From the NCBI GenBank assembly GCA_022702545.1, contig JAHRBC010000001.1, forward strand, positions 4,960,001 to 5,024,000: a DNA stretch of 64,000 nucleotides. Reading direction: 5' to 3'. The position numbers were made by a program, and so were the translations under genes. Each line of letters starts with the position of its first letter. Position 1 is the stretch's first letter. This DNA comes from Phycomyces nitens (taxonomy: Eukaryota > Mucoromycota > Mucoromycetes > Mucorales > Phycomycetaceae). This document shows, piece after piece, positions 1 to 10,451 of the stretch. The notes beneath the pieces were generated by a model, which was given only the letters and a program-made list of their open reading frames with translations, searched no databases and was not told the DNA's origin.

Positions 1-132
1 TCCCATACGACCGCAATGTGTATTGTGGACTGTGGGCTCCCTTGACATTAAAGCTGCTAGACCCGATTTCTTTGATATTATACTATATAAAAAAGTAAAC
101 GTAATACCAAGCCTAATTTTACCGTCAAATAG

Positions 133-1890
133 GCTCCAAGAAAGCCAAGAACACCCACACAAAGACCACCACTGACCGCGACATTAAAAAAGCCGATTCC
201 ACCCATGCACCCACTCCATCTGAGCCCTTGGTAAAGACAAACAAACCATCCGAAGAACAGTCACAGAAAACGGAGATTGTAGTTCCTCCATCCAAAGGTA
301 AGTCAATATTCCAAGCCACTCCTAGACAACCCAAAACCCACTCTTTTGTATCTCTAGACACCACCATTGAAACCAAAAAACTCGACTCTAAAGAATGTAT
401 AACCGAACAAGTGATTGTGAAAGATATAGTGACGGACAAAGGGAAAATAGACGTAGTGATTGTGAAGGAAAAGGCACCTGAACCCAAAGAAGAAGAAGAA
501 CCGGCTATTGATTTGAACCAGAAAGATACCAAAGTTGATGCCAAACTGGAAACCGAGACCGTTAAACTAGCCAAAGAGATTCAAAAGGAAATTGTCGAGG
601 AAACTGCAATTGAGGCCGCAATTGAGGCCGCAGTGGAAGCCGTTGTAGAAGCCAAGATCAAGGAAATTGCCAAAGAGACTCCAAAGGAAATCAAGGATGA
701 TGATCACATGGAAGATTCAATGGTAATCCTGGAACTGACTGAAGATATCAATGAAGACGAACTTGCTGGAGAACTTGATGAACTAAAGGATAATGTAATG
801 GAAGAATCAATGGTCATTTTGGAGCTTACTGAGAGCACTATGCTTGAAAATACACATATCGATACTACCACAATTGATTCTGCTGCCGATACCACTACCG
901 CTGACGCTGCCATTGAGACTGCCGTTGAGACTACCGCTGACACTGCCGTTGAGACTACCGTTGAGACTGCTACTCCTGCTGCTACTCCTGCTGCTACTCC
1001 TGTTGCTACTCCTGTTGCCACTCCTGCTGCCACTGATATCCCTACTGCCACTGATATTCCTACTGCATCAACTAAAAAGGCCTCCAAGCCTATTACTGCA
1101 AACAAGGACATAATCGAAGAACATTTCCCTGCCCTGCCCACTCAGACACCTGTAGAGCCCGCCGCTGTTACACCACCTTTCAGCATTGCTCCTTCCAAGA
1201 CATCCTCTTCGTCATCATCTGGTCCCAGCACCCTTGCTGGTGACAAGACCCCCCCTGTTGCACAGACCACCCCCCGCAAGGCCACCCCCAGCACTGGTAA
1301 CTACTGGGCACAACCACAGGCACAACCCGCTCCACTTTACAACATGCAATGGCAACAGATCTTCACCATTGAACAGGAACAGGTACACCAAGCCCCTGCT
1401 GATGCTGGGCTGGAGGAGAAACTCAACGAAGAGACCGCACCCCAGGAAGGCGAGGGAGACAAGAATAAGAAGAAGTTCAAAAAGTTCATGACTCGTACTC
1501 AGATGATTGAGAGCCAGCACCAAAAATACACACCCCCGATCAAGGCACGGTGCAACCACTGGCCTGCATGCACTAACAAGAAGTGCAAGTTCCACCATCC
1601 CTATATAATCTGCCGGTAAATACATATCTGGCTGTGTAGAACCATCAAGTTATTAATCAAAATGTTGTAGAAATGGTGATTCCTGCCGCTTCGAAAGAAA
1701 GAACTGTATATTCCTTCATCCCGAGGATATTCAAGAACCTGTACGTAGCCACCAGAATCGTAACTATCAGAACTTTTACGCACAGCAACAGCAACAACAG
1801 CAACAGCAGCAGGTAGATCAGCAGCAGCCAGATCAACAGCAACAACAGCAACAACAGCAACAGCAACAGCAAATCCCTCAAGAACAGTAA
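133..1890 (+). CDS. CCCH zinc-finger protein, Nab2/ZC3H14-like C-terminus (5' end not resolved)
   Basis: Coding exons are 133-1615 and 1671-1890 (intron 1616-1670, GTAAAT...TAG). The reading frame is open upstream of 228, so the TTG at 228 is not a start. A further upstream exon at about 1-31 (donor GTGGGC at 32) would join in frame to the TAG acceptor at 131-132, so the gene may begin outside the window. The long middle is acidic (Glu/Lys/Ile/Val-rich), followed by an Ala/Thr/Pro repeat (TPAATPVATP type). The C-terminus carries two Cys/His fingers, CNHWPACTNKKCKFHHP and, after the intron, CRNGDSCRFERKNCIFLHP. These are spaced like the CX5C...CX3H fingers of Nab2/ZC3H14 poly(A)-binding proteins. 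The first Cys of finger two is in exon 1 and the rest is in exon 2. A poly-Gln tail of CAG/CAA codons ends the protein. A role in mRNA binding or export is inferred from the finger type. The N-terminal PWI-like fold of Nab2 was not seen. Confidence 0.7.
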
Positions 1891-2027
1891 ATCCACTGAT
1901 CTTTAAAGGATACATTTTATTTCCTTTCTTTTTCTTCTTTTAAAAATGTATTATAAGCTCTAATTGTTTCAGAATATAAGAAATATATAAAAATGATCTA
2001 TTTGATCAAAAAGACTACACGGCCCTT

Positions 2028-3230
2028 TCAGTCGTGTGGATCTATACCAGACGACGTATCGGATGAATAGTCATATGTATATTGTATCTTTTCTTGTACT
2101 TGTACTTGTACTTGTTGATCTCCCCAAAAGATCCGGACAATCAGACGCCATGCAAACGCAGCACAAATGATCTCAATAATTGTAAACGACACCACGAATA
2201 CGATTGCAGTAAGGATACGGTAATAAAACATGTAATATCTATCAAACGCTCAATTGCTGTGTGTCATGATTTCAGAATATATTACCTCAGTCCATAAAAG
2301 TCGGTTCGAAGTTGTATGGTCGCATTGTAGACCTGTAGACGGCAGGTTGACAAGAGGATACGAACATGTGTAGCCGGTGCCTTGTAATGCTCTACATAGC
2401 CTTCCATTAATGGCACATGAAGGGTTTGACTCTCTTGTGTGAGGCCAAGCAAGAGTGGCACTGCTCCTGTCAAGACCCTGAGGATCCTGTGGGTCTTGGA
2501 TTGGTAGGCCAAGATAGCCTGAGAAAGTAAGTGTCCTGCTTGATATCAGCATGTATTCCTTACTGGTCTACTGCCTTGGGCTACTATAGAGCCATTTGTA
2601 GTCAAGAGCTCTACCTGTACCATAAAGTTGCCTGTTTTGTCTAATATTAGTATATTATTTTAGTAAAGTTCTATTGACTTGCCAATATCAAAGTTTATAT
2701 CCGAGGTAGGCAAATTTATCAGGAGCTGAACATCATACGTCTGACCATGTCTAAGAGGCTTTGGAGATGTTTAGTTTATCATTAGTTTATATTGAGTACC
2801 ATCTTCTTTACCCCATGCGAATCTCCTCTTCTCAGATCAACCCAGCCCTCTGGATTTATGCATGTAAGATTGGGCGCGTATTGTAGATAGACAGGTTCAA
2901 TATGCATTTGCTGTGGCATATAATGTTGATAAAATGTAATATATGATGTTACACTGGTCATAATAATCCAAATCATTACTCCAATTGCCACCATAGACCT
3001 TATGGCCATCAGCTGTGCTGTAGGGTTAAAGAAGGCTCGTAATATGGGAATAGATAGTCTGTGAGCAAGAGAGCTTGCCATTGCAAACCAGGACTCATAT
3101 AGTCCAGCCTGATTATCGTCTGTCTCATTACTTTGTAGCGAGATCAAGGATTCGCTCCTAGACTAATGTCATTTCAACAATTGTACATCATGTGTTTTGT
3201 CTACTGTACCATCTCATCAGTGTCTGACAT
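2028..3230 (-). CDS. Seipin (lipid-droplet biogenesis, ER membrane)
   Basis: Six exons on the minus strand: 3230-3210, 3162-2800, 2758-2683, 2631-2564, 2518-2286, 2238-2028. Together they give 972 nt (323 aa) in one frame, starting MSDTDEM. Family landmarks are in order. There is a first membrane helix at about residues 62-88, directly followed by the seipin-type YxxYxP segment (FYQHYMPQQMHIEPVYLQY). A luminal beta-rich core follows (RHGQTYDVQLLINLP; NFMVQVELLTTNGS; YQSKTHRILRV with the hydrophobic helix LTGAVPLLLG). Then come the motif LRTDFYGLRYYMFYYR and a second membrane helix at about 261-285. Seipin forms ER oligomers at lipid-droplet contact sites (family knowledge). Intron 3 (2632-2682) begins GCAAGT instead of GT; only the GC donor keeps the conserved G-N-F frame. 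The other introns are 41-47 nt with GT-AG ends. The first coding exon is only 21 nt. Confidence 0.9.
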
Positions 3231-3258
3231 GGTTGTATAGGCTCACTTTCATTTCAAC

Positions 3259-3321
3259 CAAAAATAATAATAATAATAATATATATATATATAATCCTCT
3301 CCCCCCCCCCAAAAAAAAAAC
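3259..3321. repeat. Simple-sequence tract (AAT)n/(TA)n followed by poly-C and poly-A
   Basis: A run of AAT units passes into TA dinucleotides, then about ten C and about ten A. It lies just 5' of the seipin gene (on its minus strand) and has no coding content. Confidence 0.8.
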
Positions 3322-3425
3322 ACAGAGGTTTTGTGGTCCCGACATAGAGTGAGACCTAACAATCTGTATTTTATCTTTATAATAGAACAAGGGCGTGATG
3401 CTCAATGGACATGATTGCATCTATC

Positions 3426-4030
3426 CTATATCCAATTTTTAGGGATGTTCTTGAGAAAATCGTCTGTTTCCCAATCATAAGTTTCCAAGTGTTCGTTTCC
3501 ACCTATCCATATATAGACCTGGCAAGGAACCCGTTCTCCATCTACCAGGGCAACAGCAGTACAGCGGTCATACTCCTACTAGATGTTTAGTTTGCAAGAT
3601 CATATTAGCGACATGGTATTTACCGAACCCTCAAAGGCATCAAGACGCATTACATCTTGAGCACTCAATCCGCAGCAAAGTCGGCCATTTATTTGATCTT
3701 CAGGGTTTGTGACAATGACACCTGGATAAGGTAACTCTTTTAAAGCAAAGCGCCGATGGCCCTATAGGTATATATATATATCTCTAGTTATAGCTATGCT
3801 CGGTTCACTAAAATAATAATAATAATAATAATATATAAAAATTCACATACAAGAAGGGTAGCAGGTACCAACTGAAGAGATTCTTTCTTTTTCTGTTTTA
3901 CATCCGATGTTGCCTGGGATCCACACAGGACTAATGTCGATTAATGTTCTGCAAAGTCCTATTAGGACACTTTACCTCCCAACAAAATGCTATCCAGCAT
4001 TAGTGTGCCATAAAAGAATGCAGATGCCAT
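3426..4030 (-). CDS. Gamma-glutamylcyclotransferase-like / AIG2-like protein
   Basis: Four minus-strand exons: 4030-3976, 3930-3851, 3761-3624, 3575-3426. They total 423 nt (140 aa). The N-terminus, MASAFFYGTLMLDSILLG, carries the substrate-binding YGTLM loop of the GGCT/AIG2 fold. Further on come ELPYPGVIV, a GRLCCGLSAQDVMRLDAFEG segment typical of the family, EYDRCTAVALVDGERVPCQV and a terminal IWIGG...FLKNIPKNWI. The Glu in DAFEG is the position of the family's catalytic acid/base, so an active cyclotransferase acting on gamma-glutamyl or related amino-acyl compounds is plausible. The exact substrate cannot be read from sequence. Introns are 45-89 nt with GT-AG ends, and phases agree throughout. 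The length is typical for single-domain family members. It lies head-to-tail upstream of seipin on the same strand, about 200 bp away, with no evident functional link. Confidence 0.82.
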
Positions 4031-4959
4031 GGAGTCTGTGTATAAAGAAGTTTGATTCTGGTGTTGCGGCAGGCGGTATTCAACTCTGCGGGGGAACCCG
4101 AATGAGGCAGTAACACAATCTTGCAGGGAAATGGAGCATATGAATACTAGATTATTCCTACATCCTGGTTCTCAAGAACAATGACTTCATATCAAATGAA
4201 CCTTGGATATAATGGGGGTGAGGAGTAAAGTTTTAGTTGATTAGAGGGAGGATAGTTGTATATAAGCATTTTCCTATTGTTTATTATGAATTCCAAACAA
4301 GAGGAATTGTTCTGGAGTATTCTGGATTCAGGGAGCAGGAATTTTTGGTGTTTTAGTATTCTATTTGTTCTCGAAGCAAATAAAAAGAGAGAAGTTGAAA
4401 TAGGGGGCTTCTCAAGATATCTTCTAAGTATAGGCAGAAATGGTCCTCAAGTCATTGATTAAATAAGGAGGCAATTATAGGAGACAATATTTGAGTCAAT
4501 GCACCTTTGATAACACATTAAACAACACAACATGGTCCCCCAGAATACTAGTCTATTATGGACAATATTTAGAGATAGGCTTTTACAGAGAATATGGTAA
4601 ATAGTAAGTAAAAAAGGAGGTCAATTATGTCGTCACAAAGAACCTTTTTCTCTCTATTAAATAAACTCGGTCATTCACATTCCATTAGAGTCCTGAAGCC
4701 CAACAGTTCAATGTATTGACTGGTTCTGCTCTACTCTGGAATAAGCCATGTAGATATCCAGTAAAACCAACTATTTATCATTACTATTGTTAAATCGTGT
4801 ATTTTGTGCATGTATTTATGTGCCCATTAAAATGTCCAGTTAAATCGCATGACGTGAGCACGATAGTTTTCCCCTGTTTATGGACAGTAATATTAAATCA
4901 ATTAATTTTTTTTTCAATATCCTTTAATCTCTTTCTTAAACATTGTTGCATCTACCAAT
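4031..4959. other. Intergenic, no gene recognised
   Basis: AT-rich DNA between the GGCT-like gene and the Helitron coding region. Only short, low-complexity open frames are present (for example 4256-4462 +), with no recognisable protein features. The 5' end of the Helitron probably lies here, but I could not locate it. Confidence 0.5.
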
Positions 4960-5040
4960 CTCCATTAAAAACCCAGGACACACAATCACTACATCTCAAG
5001 GACCTTGTTCCTATTGCCAATTGACCGAAATTAGTCGTAG

Positions 5041-8000
5041 CGCAAACATACTCTGGCCCTTGACAACAAGAAACACTTTATATATTTCTTCAAAAAAACA
5101 ACAACAAGTGACACCCACTCTCTTGAACAAGGGCTTCATGCAGAGAGCAGCAGACGTAATATTGCCTCTCTTGTAAAGTTACTTACTTCAGAGAGAAAAA
5201 CACGAGATGAACCAGAAGAATCGCCCTCTGTTGAAGCCAGTTCTGCAGTAGTTTCTAATGGGAATACTAAAAACGTGGAAAACAGATCTATTATGGAAGT
5301 CTATAGTGTGCCTAGTATTGCCCGTTATTCTGTTATAACCGAGCCATCAGTTGACTATCAGGGTAGAATGGATGTCGAGTGTTCCTTTTGTGGCCCAATG
5401 ATGTGGATAAACGAAAGAATTGCTAGGTCATCCTTAACAAGACCAAGATTCAACATGTGCTGTACCAAAGGCAACGTTCTTCTTCCAAGCTTTGAACCAA
5501 CACCACCCAAAATTGCCAGTGTCCTAGTACATAATATCCCAGCATCAAAGGAGTTACTTTTTTTTCTCACAAATATCCGAGCTTACAACAGTACTCTCAG
5601 CTTTACATCTCTTGGAGCAAAGATTGACCATTCTGTTGGAAATAACATAGGAGGTGCCTACAGCTTCAGAATTCATGATACAATCTGCCATAAAATTAGA
5701 TCAATTCTCCCAGTTACTCCAGAAGATACTGCGAATCTAAGATATGCACAGATATATATATATGATCCTATTTCCCAAGTGGATCATCGTCATCACAATG
5801 CCTCTCACCTCAATAGACACATACTGGAGCAAATTCAGAATTGTCTCATTAGAGTAAATCCGCTTGTCTCTCTTTTCAAGTCAACGGAACACTATGGCCA
5901 GGACAGCAATCAGATCATTGATATGACCCTTCGTTTGGTTGCCGAGGGCCCACATGATCAAAGACGTTATAATGCACCAACTGCAGAAGAAGTTGCTGTC
6001 CTGATCATGAATAACGAGCCAGGATCTTCAAGGGATATTGTCTTGCACACACGCTCAGAGGAACTCCAGCGCATCAATGAGTATCATAGATCTTATGATT
6101 TTCTTCACTATGTCATGATGTTTCCATTTGGTGAAGACGGCTGGACTATCACTTCCTGTGATCTTTCTGGAAACAAGGTTACAGCAATGCAATGGTATTC
6201 AAGCCGGTTCATGTATCACCAAAACACAAAACATCATCTTCATATCTTTGGACGCTTATTTCAGCAATGTGTTGTTGATATGTATGCAAAAATTGAGCAT
6301 AACTGGATAAGTTTTATCACCAGCAACCAAGACCGCTTACGTGTAGATCTCTACAGTGGAATCCAAGATGCAATGAACCTTGACGATAGCGATCTTGTTA
6401 ATCTTGGAAGACGAGTTATCCTTCCGTCCTCTTTTGTTGGCAGCCCTCGCCACATGCGCCAACTATATCAAGATGCAATGAGTATCGTACGCAATTCTGG
6501 AAAGCCTGATCTCTTTATCACCTTCACTTGCAATCCAACTTGGCCAGAGATCACCAATTCTCTTTTGGCAGGACAAAGGGCCAATTATCGACCTGATCTT
6601 TGCTCCCGGGTTTTTAACCTCAAGCCCAAAGAGCTTATGAATGATTTGACAAGGAAGCATATCCTAGGCAAGGTTTTGGCCTTTGTAAATGTCATTGAGT
6701 TCCAAAAAAGAGGTCTCCCACACGCCCACATTCTCCTGATCCTTTGTTCGGAAGATAAACATACTACAGTAGAGGTTTATGACAAGATCGTGTCTGCCGA
6801 GCTTCCGGATCCCGAATCCCACCCACTTGCATATGAGACAGTGCAACGGAATATGATGCATGGTCCATGTGGGCAACAAAATCCAAGAGCCCAGTGTATG
6901 GAAAATGGAGAATGCAAGAAGCGATTCCCAAAATCGTTTTGCACAGAAACAGTTGAAGATGGATCAGGTTATCCAAAGTACAGGAGAAGAGATGACGGAA
7001 GGTCAGTTACGAGAGGAGGAGCAGCCCTTTTGGACAATCGATGGGTGGTTCCCCACAACCTTTACTTATGTGCCAAGTACAATGCGCATATAAACGTCGA
7101 GATATGTACATCTGTTTCTGCAGTGAAATACCTGAATAAATACGTTTATAAAGGCCATGACCGAGCAATGGCAAGTGTTCAGAGTGCTGCATCATCATCA
7201 GAAAATGGCAATGTTCAACAGCAAGAACAGCCAGCAAACGAAGTTGCCGAGTTTCTTGACGCAAGATATGTTTCGGCTTCAGAAACATGCTGGAGAATAT
7301 TCTCCTTCAAACTGCACCAAGAGCACCCAACCCACCAAAGGCTAGAAATTCACCTTGAAAATTCGCAGCCTGTTTATTTTCGTGATTCTGCAAACATCGA
7401 GGTCTTATCTAATACCAACACCAACACAACTTTGACTGCTTGGTTCAGTTACAATGCTGAGCATGAAGAGTCCCGCCAATATATGTATACATATTTTCCT
7501 GGACATTTCGTCTGGAATAAAATGGGCAGATACTGGACTCCACGCCGAAGATTTGAAAGAGAAACAATTGGACGAGTATATGCGATATCTCCAAGAGATA
7601 CTGAAAAGTATTTCTTGATAATATTATTGCATAATGTCAGAGGTGCAACAAGTTTTCAGAACATCCGAACTGTTAATGGGCACCAATACGATACGAACCA
7701 AGCTGCTTGCCGTGCTCTCAATCTTCTCATGGATGATAACGAACGGAAATATTGTATAGAAGAAGCAATCACCTATCAGATCCCATCGTCATTGAGACAA
7801 TTATTTGCTATACTTTTGGTATTTTGTGCAGTTTCCGACCCATTTGTTCTTTGGATGGAATACCGCTCATTTATGGTAGAAGATTATCTACATTCGACAA
7901 GAATTGAACAGGATAATCTTTCTCTTGAACCGACACAAGAAATGTATGATAGGTGCCTTTGGGACATTGAGAGTCATATGTCTACAAACTCTCTCTCTCA

Positions 8001-8076
8001 ATTACTGCATTCAGTGGGTTCACTCTTCCTCCTATGCCAGACCTATCAGTTCAGACCACACATCGTCGAGGATTAA
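5041..8076 (+). pseudogene. Helitron Rep/helicase protein, N-terminal part (HUH endonuclease), frameshifted
   Basis: The frame is open from about 5041 (after a TAG) to the stop at 8074-8076; the first ATG-initiated form starts near 5290. Visible Helitron_like_N features are FITFTCNPTWPEI near 6514, the HUH metal-binding motif GLPHAHIL near 6712, a Cys-rich block HGPCGQQNP...CMENGECKKRFPKSF near 6860-6935, and the Y2 motif KYLNKYVYKG near 7130. These residues nick and transfer single-stranded DNA in rolling-circle transposition (family knowledge). Near 8010-8030 the frame slips by one base. The downstream continuation (MPDLSVQTTHRRGL..., 8034-8179) is in another frame and runs into HQKAAYDT, the start of the helicase domain. 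The HUH and Y2 residues are intact, but the protein would be truncated before the helicase. Confidence 0.85.
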
Positions 8077-8179
8077 GAACGCTTATACATGAGCAAGACG
8101 ATCTTTGTGCAGAGGCTGTAATAATGCCTAATCCTGACAGCCTGTCTTTCAACACCCACCAGAAAGCAGCATATGATAC
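8034..8179 (+). pseudogene. Helitron helicase fragment 1 (linker and start of PIF1 domain)
   Basis: This frame continues the Rep ORF after the frameshift: MPDLSVQTTHRRGL, then SFNTHQKAAYDT. The last residues are the conserved entry of the PIF1/RecD-like helicase domain. The fragment is cut at 8179 by a 475-bp insertion and resumes at 8655 as ATIIEALNASQ-type sequence once one ATAC copy is removed. Confidence 0.75.
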
Positions 8180-8654
8180 TGTAACGCTGTGTTTTGGGTC
8201 TCTCCGTCTTTTGTCCGTCTAAGACGTGCCGATTTCTTCCTCTCTCATCTCACCATTCTTTTGTTTCGTTTTCACCTTACTTTCTTTTCTCATCTGTCTC
8301 GCCACACTCTTCTTTTTCACGTCTTTCCACAATTCTTCCAAATAACAAACATATAAATACTTACAAGTGACTCATTAAATAAAGGACAACTTTTAACCCA
8401 CAATTACTTTCAATATGACTCCTTGTCAAAATACCCCTTTCCTGAAGAACAATTCTATTTGCTTGCTAAGCTACGAACTGTTGGATCTAGTATTAGACAG
8501 TTATCTCTCTCTCTAAAACTACTCTTTCTATTTTCTCTCTCAGTTATTCGTCTTTTTCTCCTTCTCTTCTTGATCTTTCTTCGTCAAATCTACCTTTGTA
8601 TTATCTTTCTTTCTCCTGGACATTTTCATCATAAAAACATCACGCCGCGTGACA
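8180..8654. mobile_element. MITE-like element, copy A (475 bp), ATAC target duplication
   Basis: The element starts TGTAACGCTGTG and ends CGCCGCGTGACA, giving imperfect 12-bp terminal inverted repeats (TGTAACGCTGTG versus TGTCACGCGGCG). It is flanked by ATAC at 8176-8179 and 8655-8658. Deleting the element and one ATAC restores the uninterrupted helicase reading (AYDT joined to IIEALN). The interior is pyrimidine-rich and non-coding. It shares long stretches with copy B at 9453-10451, including the 5' TGTGTTTTGGGTCTCTCCGT block and a block near 8345-8480 matching 10185-10320. Confidence 0.8.
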
Positions 8655-8904
8655 ATACGATCATAGAAGCATTAAACGCAAGCCAAACTTCTCCACGTTT
8701 GTATTTTGTTGACGGTCCGGGTGGAACTGGAAAGACATTTTTGTTTAATACTCTTCTTTGCAAAGTACGCCGACAAGGAAACATTGCTCCGGTAGTTGCA
8801 ACAAGTGGTATTGCTGCCCTTTTGGTAGATGGTGGTCGTACTACACATTCTCAGTTCAATTTTTGCAAATTCACAAGTCGCAAATTTGCTGATGACACGG
8901 TGTG
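8655..8904 (+). pseudogene. Helitron PIF1-type helicase fragment 2 (Walker A)
   Basis: Encodes IIEALNASQTSPRLYFVDGP followed by GGTGKTFLFNTLL (Walker A P-loop), then VATSGIAALLVDGGRTTHSQ and FADDTVC. It is a superfamily 1B DNA helicase segment of the Helitron transposase. The helicase reading is lost at 8905, where a 446-bp non-coding insertion begins, although the ORF itself runs on to 9001. Motif III and later motifs are missing from this fragment. Confidence 0.8.
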
Positions 8905-9350
8905 TGTCGTTTTGGTTTCGCTTGACCACAATATTCTGCAAAAAGTGTCATGCTTCTTTGCAGGATTTCCTCTTCCACTTGTACATTGTATTCGATCATA
9001 GATACTGCTTTGAAAGCATTTTATAACTAAGTATTATAGATTATTTCTCTATAAAAGTCTTCATACGAAGCAATAATAAAACTCTATCTTTATCTACATT
9101 TATTTCATATTGATCAAACCCTGATTGTATTCTTTGCACATTTATTTCATTGTCACTGACTTATAATACCTCTTAGCGATAAGTATAAGCATACTTCTTA
9201 TTATATTTGTTTTCTTCGTATACATTCCACCACAATCTCTCTACTGTTGGATAGACCCTGAGCGTTATCACAGTTATTTATCCTTTTTTTTTTACATACA
9301 TTTTGCCTTTTGAACTCGTTGGCAATCCTTAATCATTTTTGTATCTGACA
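8905..9350. mobile_element. Probable third MITE-like insertion, copy C (446 bp)
   Basis: Starts TGTCGTTTTGG and ends ATCTGACA, so both ends read TGTC inwards. It is flanked by GTG and GCG (an imperfect 3-bp duplication). Removing it with one flank joins DDTVC to CTTKPTQYLSLRRIELIIWD in a single frame. The spacing from the HSQF motif to IIWDE then becomes about 35 residues, as expected for PIF1 helicases. The interior shows no clear similarity to copies A and B, so family membership is uncertain; only the ends and the frame restoration support an insertion. Confidence 0.5.
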
Positions 9351-9452
9351 GCGTTGCACCACAAAACCAACTCAGTACTTGTCACTGAGAAGAATCGAAC
9401 TAATCATTTGGGATGAAACATCAATGATTAGCAATTACATATTTAATGAATT
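9351..9452 (+). pseudogene. Helitron helicase fragment 3 (Walker B)
   Basis: In frame from about 9354, the translation includes TQYLSLRRIELIIWDETSM, the Walker B/DExx segment of the PIF1-like helicase. FNE follows, and the frame is then interrupted at 9453 by copy B. It resumes at about 10455 as LNRSMQDIIKS. Confidence 0.75.
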
Positions 9453-10451
9453 TTTTACGCTGTGTTTTGGGTCTCTCCGTCTTCTGTCCGTCTAAAGCCC
9501 ACCACCCATTGTTTTTCCTTTCTCGCCTCACAATTTACTATTGACATATTGCGTGTATATTCACATTTTTGGCTGGCCAAAACATATCATATCTTTCTAA
9601 ATATTTCTGTATTGATTATGTAAAATAATTGGTGAAGTCATGATCTTGGGAAGAACATGATTGTTACGACTGGCGCACCAATTAATTGAAAATTATAAAT
9701 ATCGTAACAGTGTATCCCAACAATATCTATCTATTTCTATTTCTCCCTCTTATTCATTATTAATTATCCAAAGAAGCATATTTTATACCAACATATTAGT
9801 AATAATTTAGTAATATCTTGCTAATTATATTATTTCTATTAATTATCAAAATATCTATATAAACATCGAAAGATGAAAGCAATAAAAGTCATCCTTAACA
9901 TTACTTTTATTTTATTTTTATTTTTCTCAAGAGAACAAGCTGTCGATTGCCAACATTTGGGCCAAGGATCTTTTAGAGGAGATCAATATATATTCTCTTT
10001 TTCTGTTAACCGTCTGGATCACTTCTTTACATAAATCAACACAACCCATCTGACTATTTGCACAATACTTTCTCTATCTTGCTCTTTTCCCATCACACAC
10101 TCTAAGAACTTCACCTTGCCTTTTTCTTGTTTTGTCTTGCAATACATTTTTTCACTCATGTTCTCCTAAAATGCTCTTTAACAAAACCATATAAATATTT
10201 ACAAACAGCTCATCAAATATAGGACAATATTTAACTCACAATTATTTTTAATTTGACTTGTCAAAATACCACTTTCCTGAATAACAATTCCATTTGTTTG
10301 CTAAGCTACAAAATTTTTGAGTCCAGTATTAGACAAATTATTCTATTTTCTCTCTTTATTCTTCTGCACCCCTTTTCCATTTAATTTTATCTCTTCTCTA
10401 TCTTTCATCGTCTTGGACATTTTCGTCTCAAAGATAACACACCGCGTGACA
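9453..10451. mobile_element. MITE-like element, copy B, itself split by a further insertion
   Basis: The 5' part (9457-9497) is nearly identical to the start of copy A. The 3' part (about 10060-10451) matches the rest of copy A, including the terminal CCGCGTGACA. Flanks are AATT and GATT, and excision joins FNE to LNRSMQDII in frame. Roughly 500 bp between about 9535 and 10060 have no counterpart in copy A and look like a second, nested insertion. That insert contains an inverted segment around TAATTGGTG/CACCAATTA (9628-9690) and a 53-codon ORF. Confidence 0.7.
9873..10034 (+). CDS. Small ORF with signal-peptide-like N-terminus (53 aa), doubtful
   Basis: An ATG-initiated frame begins with two Lys followed by a hydrophobic stretch (VILNITFILFLFF), then a polar part with one Cys. 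A TATATAAA lies only about 10 bp upstream. It sits wholly within the insert that splits copy B. Nothing is recognised by family, and AT-rich DNA can produce such a profile by chance. Confidence 0.2.
   Translation: MKAIKVILNITFILFLFFSREQAVDCQHLGQGSFRGDQYIFSFSVNRLDHFFT

Noticed and set aside
125..1625. Long open frames on the opposite strand and in other frames of the zinc-finger gene (for example 704-1141 -)
   Set aside because: They arise from the Ala/Thr/Pro and CAG repeats. The plus frame continues across a proper intron into a second zinc finger.
8180..8670. Insertion A as a spliceable 'introner' rather than a transposon
   Set aside because: It begins T-GTAACG, but its end GCGTGACA has no AG at the boundary. 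The nearest AG (8665-8666) gives an immediate stop after splicing, while the TIR and ATAC duplication explain it fully.
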